Source: Acanthopleuribacter pedis
GTDB lineage: Bacteria > Acidobacteriota > Holophagae > Acanthopleuribacterales > Acanthopleuribacteraceae
NCBI RefSeq assembly: GCF_017377855.1
Contig: NZ_JAFREP010000004.1
Coordinates: 186,001 to 250,000, forward strand
Length of the DNA: 64,000 nt
Direction of reading: 5' to 3'
The notes under the pieces are model-generated. The model worked only from the letters and a program-made list of their open reading frames with translations. It ran no database searches and was not told the origin of the DNA. How positions within the stretch are numbered: position 1 is the first letter of the stretch; each line of letters opens with the position of its first letter. The translations under genes and the position numbers were made by a program. This document shows, piece by piece, positions 56,447 through 64,000 of the stretch.

Positions 56447-57311
56447 CAAAATAAGGTCCTGCCCGCCGTCAATCCCAAGGAACTCCGTCGGATGATTATC
56501 ATCTAAAACGCGCGATTAATCCAAAAGACTCAGCGCTATATTTTAGGAAGAACAATCGATTTTAATTCGAAGCCGCGCCGCCCACAATCGCTGTAAGGGG
56601 ATGACCCGGCGGGCATGCGGTGCATAAGGGATTCGTCTAGGTCACCTATCGGTGCCTGGCGCCAAATGATAAACTTTGCCTGAAAAATATCCGGTTTTCC
56701 TGACCAAGCGTTGTACTTCGAAACAGATGCTCTTGCGGTTCCAGTATGGTTTACGGCCTTTCGGTGAAAGTGGTCCCCAAGGCAAACATCCGGCTTGCGG
56801 CGTCGGCTAGGATGTAGCGCCGGGTTGCTTGGGTTTTGCCAGTTTGGCTTGCACCTTTTAGCCTGTAAATCTCACAAGGATTCGTCGTGAGAAGCTGAAA
56901 CCTTGTGCGTACGAAAATGACGACCAAGCCACGGCACAGCGGGGCCGACCTTTCTCGGGGCCTATCATTCGGGGTAGCAGCTGAGGCGAAGGCGGCTTGG
57001 CCGAGTCATACGGTGAGCCCCTCGTAATCGCATCGGTTGCCCCGTAGCAGCATTCCTTCTGAGAAATGCGGGCTAGCTTGAGAAGTGGTCGTCCGGCCGT
57101 CATGAAGTGAGAAATGAGGCTTTTCCCCAAAGCCGCGGGTTGAAAGCCGAAACGATACGGTGGATTTTTTTACCCGCCCAAAAATCGCCCACGCGGGCCG
57201 TGCCTTTCCGAAAAGCCGGCTTGTCGTATTTTTTACCTTCTAGTCGCGTTGTGTTGACGACTGAGAGAGGTCTGTCTATGATGGGCTGGATAATTTTGTG
57301 TTGAGGTCCTT
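56447..57311. other. gene-free stretch before cassette copy 2
   Basis: About 860 bases, containing the full family B element at 56859. Outside it, no supported ORF. The promoter for the cassette should lie in the 57080-57300 part. Confidence 0.45.
56859..57076 (-). repeat. family B dispersed element, full copy B2
   Basis: About 218 bp, opposite in orientation to B1. Starts (minus strand) AGCCCGCATTTCTCAGAAGG and shares GCTGCTACGGGGCAACC, GCCGCCTTCGCCTCAGCTGC and GACGAATCCTTGTGAGA with B1. Lies about 235 bases upstream of cassette copy 2. Confidence 0.85.
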
Positions 57312-58055
57312 ATGAACTTTAGGCATGTTTTGATTTTATGTTGTTTTTGTTTCCCTGTATTTGGCACACGTTTCATAAACGTCGACCCCGAGCGGGAAAA
57401 TTTCAGTCCCTACCTTTACGTTGCAAACCAACCGCTGACAGCAATTGATCCCGATGGAAAAAATGCCAAGGTGGTTGTTGATGAGAAAGCCCAGACGATC
57501 ACCGTATCCGCCAAAATCGTGGTGTGGGGTGACGCGGCAGATGAAAAAACGGCCAAGATGATGGAAAAAAATATCAATGCGGCTTGGAATGGGCACGTTT
57601 ACGAGGATACGGATAAAAATAAAACCTACAATGTTGTCTTTGATGTGAAGGTTCTTTACGAAAAAGAGCGTCCTACGAATTACAAGGAGAAAGCCAAAAG
57701 AAATCCAGAGCTTAATTATGTTGAGTTGAGGAAAGAGTTTCGGCGTAGCGAAACCTTCGGGAATGGTTTTGAGGGTATCTGGAAGGGTAATGATCAAGTT
57801 TCCCCAGAGAATGACCCCGCCCCCCACGAGTTTGGCCACCTAATCGGCTTGGATGACAAGTACACGAGTACGGCCCCATTTAAGGGTTGGGACGGCAACA
57901 TCATGGGCATGCCTGCTATGATGGGTGTTGTGGAAAAAAAGAATATCCATATGTTTCTCAAACCCGCCATGGAGAAACATCACAAAAACATGACTCGGTT
58001 GATTCCTCGGAAAAAGACCGTCTACCACATTAAACCAAGGAACCGGTTCTATTGA
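57312..58055 (+). CDS. secreted HEFGH metallopeptidase-like protein with Rhs-core remnant (cassette copy 2)
   Basis: 247 residues, ATG 57312 preceded by GAGGTCCTT, identical to the context of copy 1. Signal peptide at about 1-18 (HVLILCCFCFPVFG), then the Rhs-core terminal signature (RFINVDPEREN, YLYVANQPLTAIDPDGK). The catalytic-type motif is HEFGHLIGLDDKY with NIMGMPA downstream as possible Met-turn. Most of the protein aligns residue by residue with copy 1 at 6517; substitutions are spread over the whole length, so the two copies are old duplicates or separate acquisitions. Function inferred as secreted zinc peptidase; target unknown. Confidence 0.85.
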   Translation: MNFRHVLILCCFCFPVFGTRFINVDPERENFSPYLYVANQPLTAIDPDGKNAKVVVDEKAQTITVSAKIVVWGDAADEKTAKMMEKNINAAWNGHVYEDTDKNKTYNVVFDVKVLYEKERPTNYKEKAKRNPELNYVELRKEFRRSETFGNGFEGIWKGNDQVSPENDPAPHEFGHLIGLDDKYTSTAPFKGWDGNIMGMPAMMGVVEKKNIHMFLKPAMEKHHKNMTRLIPRKKTVYHIKPRNRFY

Positions 58056-58474
58056 CGACGTATTTTTTTCTCTTGGCGATCCTTCCTTATTTCAAGGGCG
58101 AGGTTGTGCCTATTGAAGGTTTTTATATTTTGGCGCCTGAATATTCAGCTTATACCGTCTCGTTGGAGCCTCTTACCGTAGGAACTTGGCTTGAAATTAC
58201 AACTCAAGTTCCCCTTGAACAGCAGCGTGAGATGGGGAAACACTTAGAACTCATTTACAACTACCAAGGTTTCCAAGAGGCGCTTTGGTTTCGGGGTAAA
58301 GCGATTATCCACGAAAAGGGTGGTCCTTTTGGGCATTGCTGTGGGCCGATTAAACACCATCGCAAGGTAGAAGTGGTTGAGGTTTTTGAGTTTTCATCCA
58401 AACCGGTTAAAGCTTTTTTGAAAAAACATCCACAATATGTGCCGCCTCCCGGTTGGGAACCGATCCGGTTTTAA
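58052..58474 (+). CDS. small secreted partner of the metallopeptidase (cassette copy 2)
   Basis: 140 residues. The start must be TTG 58052, overlapping the peptidase stop as TTGA exactly as in copy 1. N-terminal hydrophobic segment (YFFLLAILPYF) as signal peptide or anchor. Shared with copy 1: PLTVGTWLE, FQEALWFRGKAII, VEVVEVFEFSSKPVKAFL and PQYVPPPGWEP. A GHCC motif not present in copy 1 lies near residue 93. No family recognised; an inhibitor or immunity role is inference. Confidence 0.8.
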   Translation: MTTYFFLLAILPYFKGEVVPIEGFYILAPEYSAYTVSLEPLTVGTWLEITTQVPLEQQREMGKHLELIYNYQGFQEALWFRGKAIIHEKGGPFGHCCGPIKHHRKVEVVEVFEFSSKPVKAFLKKHPQYVPPPGWEPIRF

Positions 58475-58550
58475 CAAACATGCCGGTCGGATAGACGTTG
58501 GGTACCGAAGTCGGCGCGGTTGCTCTGTCTGTGTATGGTGGGAAACCACA

Positions 58551-60389
58551 CTAGTTAATGGGTTGGTCAAGATCGGCGCGCGTGGCCGCGACAATCGGGG
58601 CCATGGTTTCGATGCAACTTCGCCAGGCCGCCGCCGTTTCGATGAGTTTGTCGCGCTCTTCACCAAAGACCGCGAGGTGGTCGTTTTCGTCTAGCTCAGC
58701 CGCCGCCTGCTCCGCTTTGACGAAGGATTCGGGCAAGAAGGCGCGCCCGAACGGGAGCTGCTCGAAAAAACGCACGAAGGCCGCGCTAAAGCGGCTCAGG
58801 GTTTCGAAGGCTTGTTGGAGGTTGGCTAGGTTGGTGGTCGGCGGTTCGTTCTGCCAGTGCCGGCAATCGGCCGCGAAGCCGTCCAAAGTCGCCTCGGCTG
58901 CTGTCAGCGCCGCTTGGATTTCTTCGATTAAGCCCCGTTGCAGTGCGGTGTCGGCCACCATTTCCGTCATTTCCCCGGTTAGCCAGGTCGGTGGTTCGAA
59001 TCGGATGGGTTCGGGTGCCGCCTCTGTGGCGAGGAGTTCGCGCAGGGTGATTTGTTCGAAACCGGGAATGGCGGCGCCGCCTTCGGTGGCATTGACGAAC
59101 CGCTGATCCGGGCGTCGTTCGCGGTAATTGACGACGGCCTCCGCGTACCAGTCGCGAAAATGCAGGTAATGGGCGTAGGTGGCGACCTGACCACCGAAAT
59201 AACCTTTGGTACGGCGGGTGTCGGCCTCGCCGGCCACAAAGTTGCGGTTGCGTCCGTCGTCGGCGTAATGGCGGCCCTGGCGGCTGCCGAGGTCTTGGCC
59301 GATCAGCGCCACCGGCGAACAGCCGAAGAGGGTCGCCAGCGAAAAAGCCTCGGTTGCGACCGAGCCGGCGGTTGGGATGAAGTTGCGGCGCAGGCCTTGG
59401 TAACGGCCGACCACCCATTGTGAGAACAGGTTGGCGGGGTTTTGGTAGGTGAGGGTGAGTTGGTGGGGGAAGCGGTAGAAGCCCTGGTGACATTGCTCGG
59501 ACAAGAGAAACACGGTGTCGGCCAGGTTGCTGCAGCCGTAGATCAAGGGCAGGTAATCCTTGGCCTCGGTGTGGACCAGAAAGTGGGGGCGGATGCCGTG
59601 GCGTTCCAGCAAGGGTACCGAACGGGCCAGGGCGAAAATGAGCACGCGGTCGCGGTAGGCACGTAGGGCCGGTAGGTTCTGTTCCAGCGAGGGTCCGGCC
59701 GCGACAATGACCGCCGGCTTGCCGAGAAAGCGGTCGGTCAGCAGGCCCACGCCGCGTTTTCGCGTCCACCATGGGAAGGAACGAAGGGTCGAGGCGATGA
59801 AGGTTTTGTAGACGGTTTCCTCGGCCTTGCGCAACACGCCCGCGCGGTTGCGTTCGCTTTTGAGCGTTTCCAGCAAAAAGGCGAGTTGCTTGCCGTGGAC
59901 GCGCCGGTGGTAGGGTGAAAACAACAGTTGGATTTGTTTCATGGCGCCCATGTGACGGCGCACCCATGCGCGCAGGCCTTTTTCCGTGGTGCGGACAAAG
60001 ACCCGCCGTTGCCGCCACAGGTCGGTTAAGTCACGGGACGAAAGCGCGGCCAACAGCAGGGTGGGGTTGGGCTCATAGATGAGGATGGGCCCGGCGAAGC
60101 TTGCCGCGTCGGCTTCGGCCAGAAAACCCAAACCAAAACCGAAATGGACGTGGTGCGAGGCCGCTTCTTCCGTTTGGTTCTCAGCGGCGGCTTTTTGGAT
60201 GAGCTGGGTTGCTTCCTTGAACGGGTCGTATTTGCTGTGGACGTAAACGCCGTCGACCGCAAGGGTCAGGCCGTTGCGGCGCGCGGCTTGAATGGCAACG
60301 CCGGGGTCGGGGGTGAGGCCGGCGAGCACCGCCAATGCCGGGGCGTCGTATTCGGCGAGGGCGGTGCGATTGAGGGACAAGAGTTCCAT
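58551..60389 (-). CDS. DUF115 / MAF-type motility-accessory-like protein
   Basis: 612 residues from ATG 60389. Features of the DUF115/6-HMP-like family: HVHFGFGLGFLAEA, ILIYEPNPTLLLAAL, the nucleotide-binding-like GKPAVIVAAGPSLEQNLP, ALARSVPLLERHGIRPHF, and SPVALIGQDLG. In flagellated bacteria such Maf proteins help transfer nonulosonic acids onto flagellin; elsewhere the acceptor is unknown. No flagellin or sugar biosynthesis gene lies nearby, so the role here is open. Cytoplasmic. Confidence 0.85.
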   Translation of the reverse strand: MELLSLNRTALAEYDAPALAVLAGLTPDPGVAIQAARRNGLTLAVDGVYVHSKYDPFKEATQLIQKAAAENQTEEAASHHVHFGFGLGFLAEADAASFAGPILIYEPNPTLLLAALSSRDLTDLWRQRRVFVRTTEKGLRAWVRRHMGAMKQIQLLFSPYHRRVHGKQLAFLLETLKSERNRAGVLRKAEETVYKTFIASTLRSFPWWTRKRGVGLLTDRFLGKPAVIVAAGPSLEQNLPALRAYRDRVLIFALARSVPLLERHGIRPHFLVHTEAKDYLPLIYGCSNLADTVFLLSEQCHQGFYRFPHQLTLTYQNPANLFSQWVVGRYQGLRRNFIPTAGSVATEAFSLATLFGCSPVALIGQDLGSRQGRHYADDGRNRNFVAGEADTRRTKGYFGGQVATYAHYLHFRDWYAEAVVNYRERRPDQRFVNATEGGAAIPGFEQITLRELLATEAAPEPIRFEPPTWLTGEMTEMVADTALQRGLIEEIQAALTAAEATLDGFAADCRHWQNEPPTTNLANLQQAFETLSRFSAAFVRFFEQLPFGRAFLPESFVKAEQAAAELDENDHLAVFGEERDKLIETAAAWRSCIETMAPIVAATRADLDQPIN

Positions 60390-60409
60390 GGTGGGTTGGC
60401 TCGTTTGGT

Positions 60410-60449
60410 AATTGCGGGCTAACCCGCCTTGCTTACAAGGAATTCTGTT
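60410..60449. repeat. family B partial copy B6
   Basis: ATTGCGGGCTAACCCGCC then TTGCTTACAAGGAATTCTG: one family B end next to a broken copy of the other, 20 bases upstream of the DUF115 start. Confidence 0.6.
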
Positions 60450-60461
60450 ACGAAGCCGAAA

Positions 60462-60485
60462 CCCGAATCACGCAACTCAGGTTAA
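60462..60485. repeat. family A solo arm A7
   Basis: CGAATCACGCAACTCAGGTTAAA, a degenerate family A end. As with A4 the arm supplies the stop codon of the adjoining minus-strand gene (CTTTAACCT). Confidence 0.5.
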
Positions 60486-63400
60486 AGCGCGGCCTCCGAT
60501 CCTTCTCCGACGGGTTCGTTCGGTTGGCGACGGCGACCCAACCATGCCTCGGCGAACACGGCGGTAAAGCGCTCGCGGAAGTCGTCGAAGATGGTGTAGG
60601 CCCAGGGGACGACCAGCAGGGTCAGGACGGTGGCGGTGGTCATGCCGCCGATCAGCGTCATGCCGAAACTCATGTAATCCAAGCCCATGCTGCTCTGTTT
60701 GGCGAAGGTCAGTGGAATCATACCAATGATGGTGGTTAATGCGGTCATCGCAATCGGCCGAAAGCGGCGATCCGCGGCGGTGAGCAGGGCTTTTGAGCGG
60801 TCAAACCCGCGCCCGCGTAGGCGAATCACGTAATCGATCAACACAATGCCGTTGTTGACGACCACGCCGATCAGCAGAATCATGCCGATAATGCCCAGCA
60901 TGTCGAGGCTTTTGCCGGTCAGGAAATGGATCCAGTACACGCCGATGGACGCCATGGGGATGGTGCAAATGATTGAAAGCGGCAGGATGAAACTCTCGAA
61001 CAACAGGCCCATCAGCAGGTAGATAAAAACGACGGAGAACAGGGCGGCCATGGCCATGTTGCGCAAATCTTCCTCGTCGCTGCTGGAGGTGGTGGGAATG
61101 CTGAAGCTCAGGCCCTCGGGTAAATCGACGTCCCCCAGGATCTTGCGCAGGCGGGTGCGGGTTTTGTCGACGTCCTCGGAATCCAGCTCCAGGGAAATCA
61201 CCCGCGAGATCTGTTTGTTGCGGCGGAAAATACTGGTCGGGGTTTGTAACATGCGTGCCTCGGTCAGCGCCGAAAGCGGCAAAAAGCCCTGAGTGTCGGT
61301 GGGTACGGAGAAGGTGTTGAGGTGGTCCAGCGTTTCGCGGTCCGATTCCTTAAAACGCACCCGCACCGGGATCTCCCGCGATTCGTCGCGGAACCGCGGC
61401 AAGGCGCTGCCGCGCAGGGCGAACCCCACCACCGCGGCGATGACGTCGGGTTCCACGCCGACCTGATTGGCACGGTCGCGGTCCACTTGCAGCGCCATTT
61501 CGTTGGGTGGCAACTCGGCACTGCGTTTGGCGCCGATCACGCCTTCCACCTTGGTGAGCGCGCGCTCCAGATCGTCGGCGGTTTGGTCCAATTGGTCGAT
61601 GTCGTCGCTGTACAACACCACGTTGTAAATGTCTTCCTTGATCTCTTCGCTGTTTTCGTTTTCGCCGAAATAGTATTCAACGCCGGGTTTTTTCGGCATT
61701 TGTGCGGCAAGATCTTTAACGATTTCTTTGACGTTGGCGTCGGGCATTTTGTCGCCGTCGAACGAGCCTTGGGCGCGCCCGTAGCGGGAGCGATGGAACA
61801 CCATATAAAAGGTTAGGTTGAGTTTTTCCTCGTTGTTTTCCAGAACCTTCTCGACGCGTTTAAAAAAGGCCTGGGCCTCGACGAAACTGGTGCCCTGCGG
61901 CAGGCTGATCTCAATTTCAAACCGGTTCGATTCCTCGGGATCGCCCGCGACCACCTTCACCTCTTTGGCGACATGACCGGTCGCGCCGAGCACGATCACC
62001 AGCAACAGCAACAGGTCGACCCGCCGTCGCAGGAAATAAGCCAGCACCTGGTTGTAGCCGTGGTTCAGTGGTTCCAGGGTCCGGTCGTACAGCCCGCGCA
62101 AAACGGCGTTGAGTTTGAGGTGCAGCGTCTTAAAGGTCGCCGATCCGTAGCTCAAATCTTTTTCGGACAGGGTCAAGTAGGTACAGAGCGGAATGAAAAC
62201 CAGCGCGACCACGAGCGAAGCAAGCAGGGAAACGGAAATCGGAATCGACAGCCGCAGCAAAAAGAACTGGGCTTTGCCTTCTACCAGCGAGACGGGCAGG
62301 AACACGATCACGGTGGTCAGGGTCGCCATCGTAATCGCCAGGGCGATTTCCCCCGCGCCGCGAATGCAGGCGTCTTTTTTGCTCGCCCCGTCGTGGTACC
62401 AGCGGTGCACGTTTTCGGCGACAACCACCGAGTTATCCACCAGCAAACCGATACAAATGACCAGGCCCAGCAGGGTGAGGATGTTGAGCGTCTCGCCGAC
62501 GAAAAACATCACAATCAGCGCCATCACCAGGCTGAGGGGAATCGACAAGGCGATGATCGAGGTCATGCGGAAGCGCCGCAGGAAAAAGAACAGCACCACC
62601 ATCGCCAGCAAAATGCCGATGCGGCCGCTCGACACCAAACTCGAAAGTGATTCTTCGATGAGGTCGCCTTGGTTAAACAGCAGCGCCATTTCCAAGCCGG
62701 ACAGGCGCGGGTCTTTTTGCATTTCTTCAAAGGTTGAAGCGATGCGTTTTGAGACATCGACGGTGTTGGCCTCGCCTTCCTTCAGCAGGACCAGGGCAAA
62801 CGCCGGCTTGCTGTTCACGCGAATGCTGTAATCCCGTTCCGGTTGTTCGTATTTGATTTGGGCCACATCGGAGAGCACCAGGTTGTCGGCAATCGGCCGT
62901 TGGCTGAGTTCTTCGATATCGGCGTAGCGGGCGACGGTGCGCAGCAGGAGTTTTTTGCTGCCCTCGCGCACGTGACCGCTGGCTTGGGAAAAGTTGTCCC
63001 CGCTGAGCTGTTGCGAGAGTTGGTAGATGTTGAGGCCGTGGGCCTCCAGCAAACCGCGGTCGGCTTCAATCAGGATTTCCTTTTCTTCCAAACCGTCCAT
63101 GTTGGCGGTGGCGATGCCCTCCAACCGTTTGAAGGGAAACACCACGTTTTTTTGGATCAGGTTGTAGGCGTCGCTGATGCTGGGATCCACCGCGACCCCG
63201 ATTACGGCGACGGGCACGCCGCTGGTGTCCTGTTTGCTGAGGAACACCCGCTCCACATCGTCGGGGAACTGGGCGCGTGCCCGTTCGACGCGGTCACGCA
63301 CCTCGCGGTAGGCGACGTCCATGTCGACGCCTTGTTTGAAGGTGAGGAACACGGCCGCGCCGTTGTCGTTGGAGCGGCTGCGGATTTGGTTCAACCCTTT

Positions 63401-63715
63401 GACGGTGCTGAGTTCGTCTTCCAGAGGAACCGTGAGTTTGTCCAACACCTCGCGCGCCGGCGCGTCCCGCCAGGGCACGTCGACCCGAATGGAATCGCCC
63501 TCAAAACCGCGCGGGATCAGTTCCAGCGGGATGCGCATCACCGCGATTAAACCCACCACCAAGGTGGTAAAAAACAGCACCAGCACGGTGACGCGACGTT
63601 CCAAGGAAAACCGCGTCAGGAAGTTGCTCATGCGTTCGCTGGTATCGCCGTCCTTTTCACCCGGTGCCGAGGGGACGGCGGGTTCTTCCGGCTGGGGTTC
63701 GTGTGTGTCGACCAT
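60482..63715 (-). CDS. RND efflux transporter permease
   Basis: 1077 residues; ATG 63715 shares one base with the upstream gene's stop (TAATG). A 45-residue Pro/Glu-rich cytoplasmic N-terminus precedes the first membrane helix (VTVLVLFFTTLVVGLIAVM). Porter domains and two blocks of membrane helices follow (LTLLGLVICIGLLVDNSVVVAENV, GIIGMILLIGVVVNNGIVLIDYV, each family signature). It belongs to the AcrB/HAE-like RND superfamily; no metal-type signature. Two consecutive RND genes suggest a heteromeric pump as in MdtBC. Substrate unknown. Confidence 0.9.
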   Translation of the reverse strand: MVDTHEPQPEEPAVPSAPGEKDGDTSERMSNFLTRFSLERRVTVLVLFFTTLVVGLIAVMRIPLELIPRGFEGDSIRVDVPWRDAPAREVLDKLTVPLEDELSTVKGLNQIRSRSNDNGAAVFLTFKQGVDMDVAYREVRDRVERARAQFPDDVERVFLSKQDTSGVPVAVIGVAVDPSISDAYNLIQKNVVFPFKRLEGIATANMDGLEEKEILIEADRGLLEAHGLNIYQLSQQLSGDNFSQASGHVREGSKKLLLRTVARYADIEELSQRPIADNLVLSDVAQIKYEQPERDYSIRVNSKPAFALVLLKEGEANTVDVSKRIASTFEEMQKDPRLSGLEMALLFNQGDLIEESLSSLVSSGRIGILLAMVVLFFFLRRFRMTSIIALSIPLSLVMALIVMFFVGETLNILTLLGLVICIGLLVDNSVVVAENVHRWYHDGASKKDACIRGAGEIALAITMATLTTVIVFLPVSLVEGKAQFFLLRLSIPISVSLLASLVVALVFIPLCTYLTLSEKDLSYGSATFKTLHLKLNAVLRGLYDRTLEPLNHGYNQVLAYFLRRRVDLLLLLVIVLGATGHVAKEVKVVAGDPEESNRFEIEISLPQGTSFVEAQAFFKRVEKVLENNEEKLNLTFYMVFHRSRYGRAQGSFDGDKMPDANVKEIVKDLAAQMPKKPGVEYYFGENENSEEIKEDIYNVVLYSDDIDQLDQTADDLERALTKVEGVIGAKRSAELPPNEMALQVDRDRANQVGVEPDVIAAVVGFALRGSALPRFRDESREIPVRVRFKESDRETLDHLNTFSVPTDTQGFLPLSALTEARMLQTPTSIFRRNKQISRVISLELDSEDVDKTRTRLRKILGDVDLPEGLSFSIPTTSSSDEEDLRNMAMAALFSVVFIYLLMGLLFESFILPLSIICTIPMASIGVYWIHFLTGKSLDMLGIIGMILLIGVVVNNGIVLIDYVIRLRGRGFDRSKALLTAADRRFRPIAMTALTTIIGMIPLTFAKQSSMGLDYMSFGMTLIGGMTTATVLTLLVVPWAYTIFDDFRERFTAVFAEAWLGRRRQPNEPVGEGSEAAL

Positions 63716-64000
63716 TAGGTGCCCTCCGCGGCCTCGGCTATCGGACGGGATTTGCGGCCGATGAGCCGGGCGATTGCGCTGTCGACCATTGCGTAAACGG
63801 CCGGAACAAAAATCAAGGTTAAGAAAGTGGAACTCATCAGACCGGCGATGACGGCGACGGCCATCGGGGTGCGTATTTCGGCGCCGTCACCCTGGCCCAA
63901 GGCCATGGGCAACAAACCGAGCACGGTGGTGGCGGTGGTCATCAGGATCGGCCGCAGGCGTACCTGGCCGGCTTGCACGATGGCCTCGGTTCGTTCCAGG
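63715..64000 (-). CDS. RND efflux transporter permease, partial (C-terminal end)
   Basis: The last 94 codons of a gene running off the window: RLRPILMTTATTVLGLLPMA, then GLMSSTFLTLIFVPAVYAMV and a short tail. This is the conserved final membrane region of RND permeases. Its stop overlaps the next RND gene's ATG by one base, so the two are translated together. Confidence 0.85.
   Translation of the reverse strand, partial: LERTEAIVQAGQVRLRPILMTTATTVLGLLPMALGQGDGAEIRTPMAVAVIAGLMSSTFLTLIFVPAVYAMVDSAIARLIGRKSRPIAEAAEGT

Noticed and set aside
1..64000. tRNA, rRNA, transposase, integrase or prophage genes
   Set aside because: Looked for tRNA T-loop strings and typical protein motifs on both strands and found none.

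Overview
The window looks like chromosomal DNA of a Gram-negative bacterium with fairly GC-rich genes. It carries TonB receptors, RND pumps, three Hanks-type Ser/Thr kinases, a RegB/RegA-like two-component pair, a beta-propeller sensor kinase, and type VI secretion (T6SS) accessory genes. This mix fits Acidobacteriota (possibly relatives of Acanthopleuribacter) or Myxococcota. That placement is inference: there is no rRNA or other marker gene. I saw no tRNA, rRNA, CRISPR array, transposase or integrase.

Layout. 0.3-3.3 kb: a small Cys/His protein and a ZnuD-like TonB receptor with Asp/His-rich loops. 3.6-5.7 kb: a zinc-ribbon Ser/Thr kinase with a formylglycine-generating-enzyme-like domain. 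6.1-7.3 kb: first copy of a two-gene cassette (secreted metallopeptidase with an Rhs-core remnant, plus a small partner). 7.5-9.2 kb: ABM-like protein and DUF4097 protein. 9.5-11.6 kb: divergent kinase plus a protein of unknown function. 12.1-14.3 kb: second TonB receptor. 16.0-21.4 kb: heavy-metal efflux operon (Cys-rich protein, CusB-like adaptor with six Cys/His repeats, CusA-like pump). 21.5-28.1 kb: T6SS accessory island (SUKH-like immunity protein, PAAR-like effector, TIGR02270-like, DUF2169 and thiolase-fold genes). 28.5-34.9 kb: secreted metallophosphatase, RegA/RegB-like pair, DJ-1/PfpI remnant and acyl-CoA ligase. 35-37.4 kb: a possible MFS remnant, one small gene and a cluster of dispersed repeats. 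37.4-42.8 kb: a 1777-residue secreted subtilase. 43-48.9 kb: an AT-richer stretch of poorly recognisable small genes and a TPR protein. 49-56.4 kb: kinase operon, nucleotidyltransferase-like protein and propeller sensor kinase. 57.3-58.5 kb: second copy of the metallopeptidase cassette. 58.6-64 kb: DUF115 protein and two RND pump genes, the last running off the window.

The two most interesting things are these. (1) The duplicated cassette pairs a signal-peptide-bearing HEFGH metallopeptidase, fused to a short Rhs-core terminus, with a small secreted partner. Both copies keep the same 4-nt TTGA overlap. (2) Two families of dispersed non-coding elements carry terminal inverted repeats. In family A (about 165-180 bp, three full copies plus partial ones) the two arms change together between copies, so base pairing seems to be under selection.
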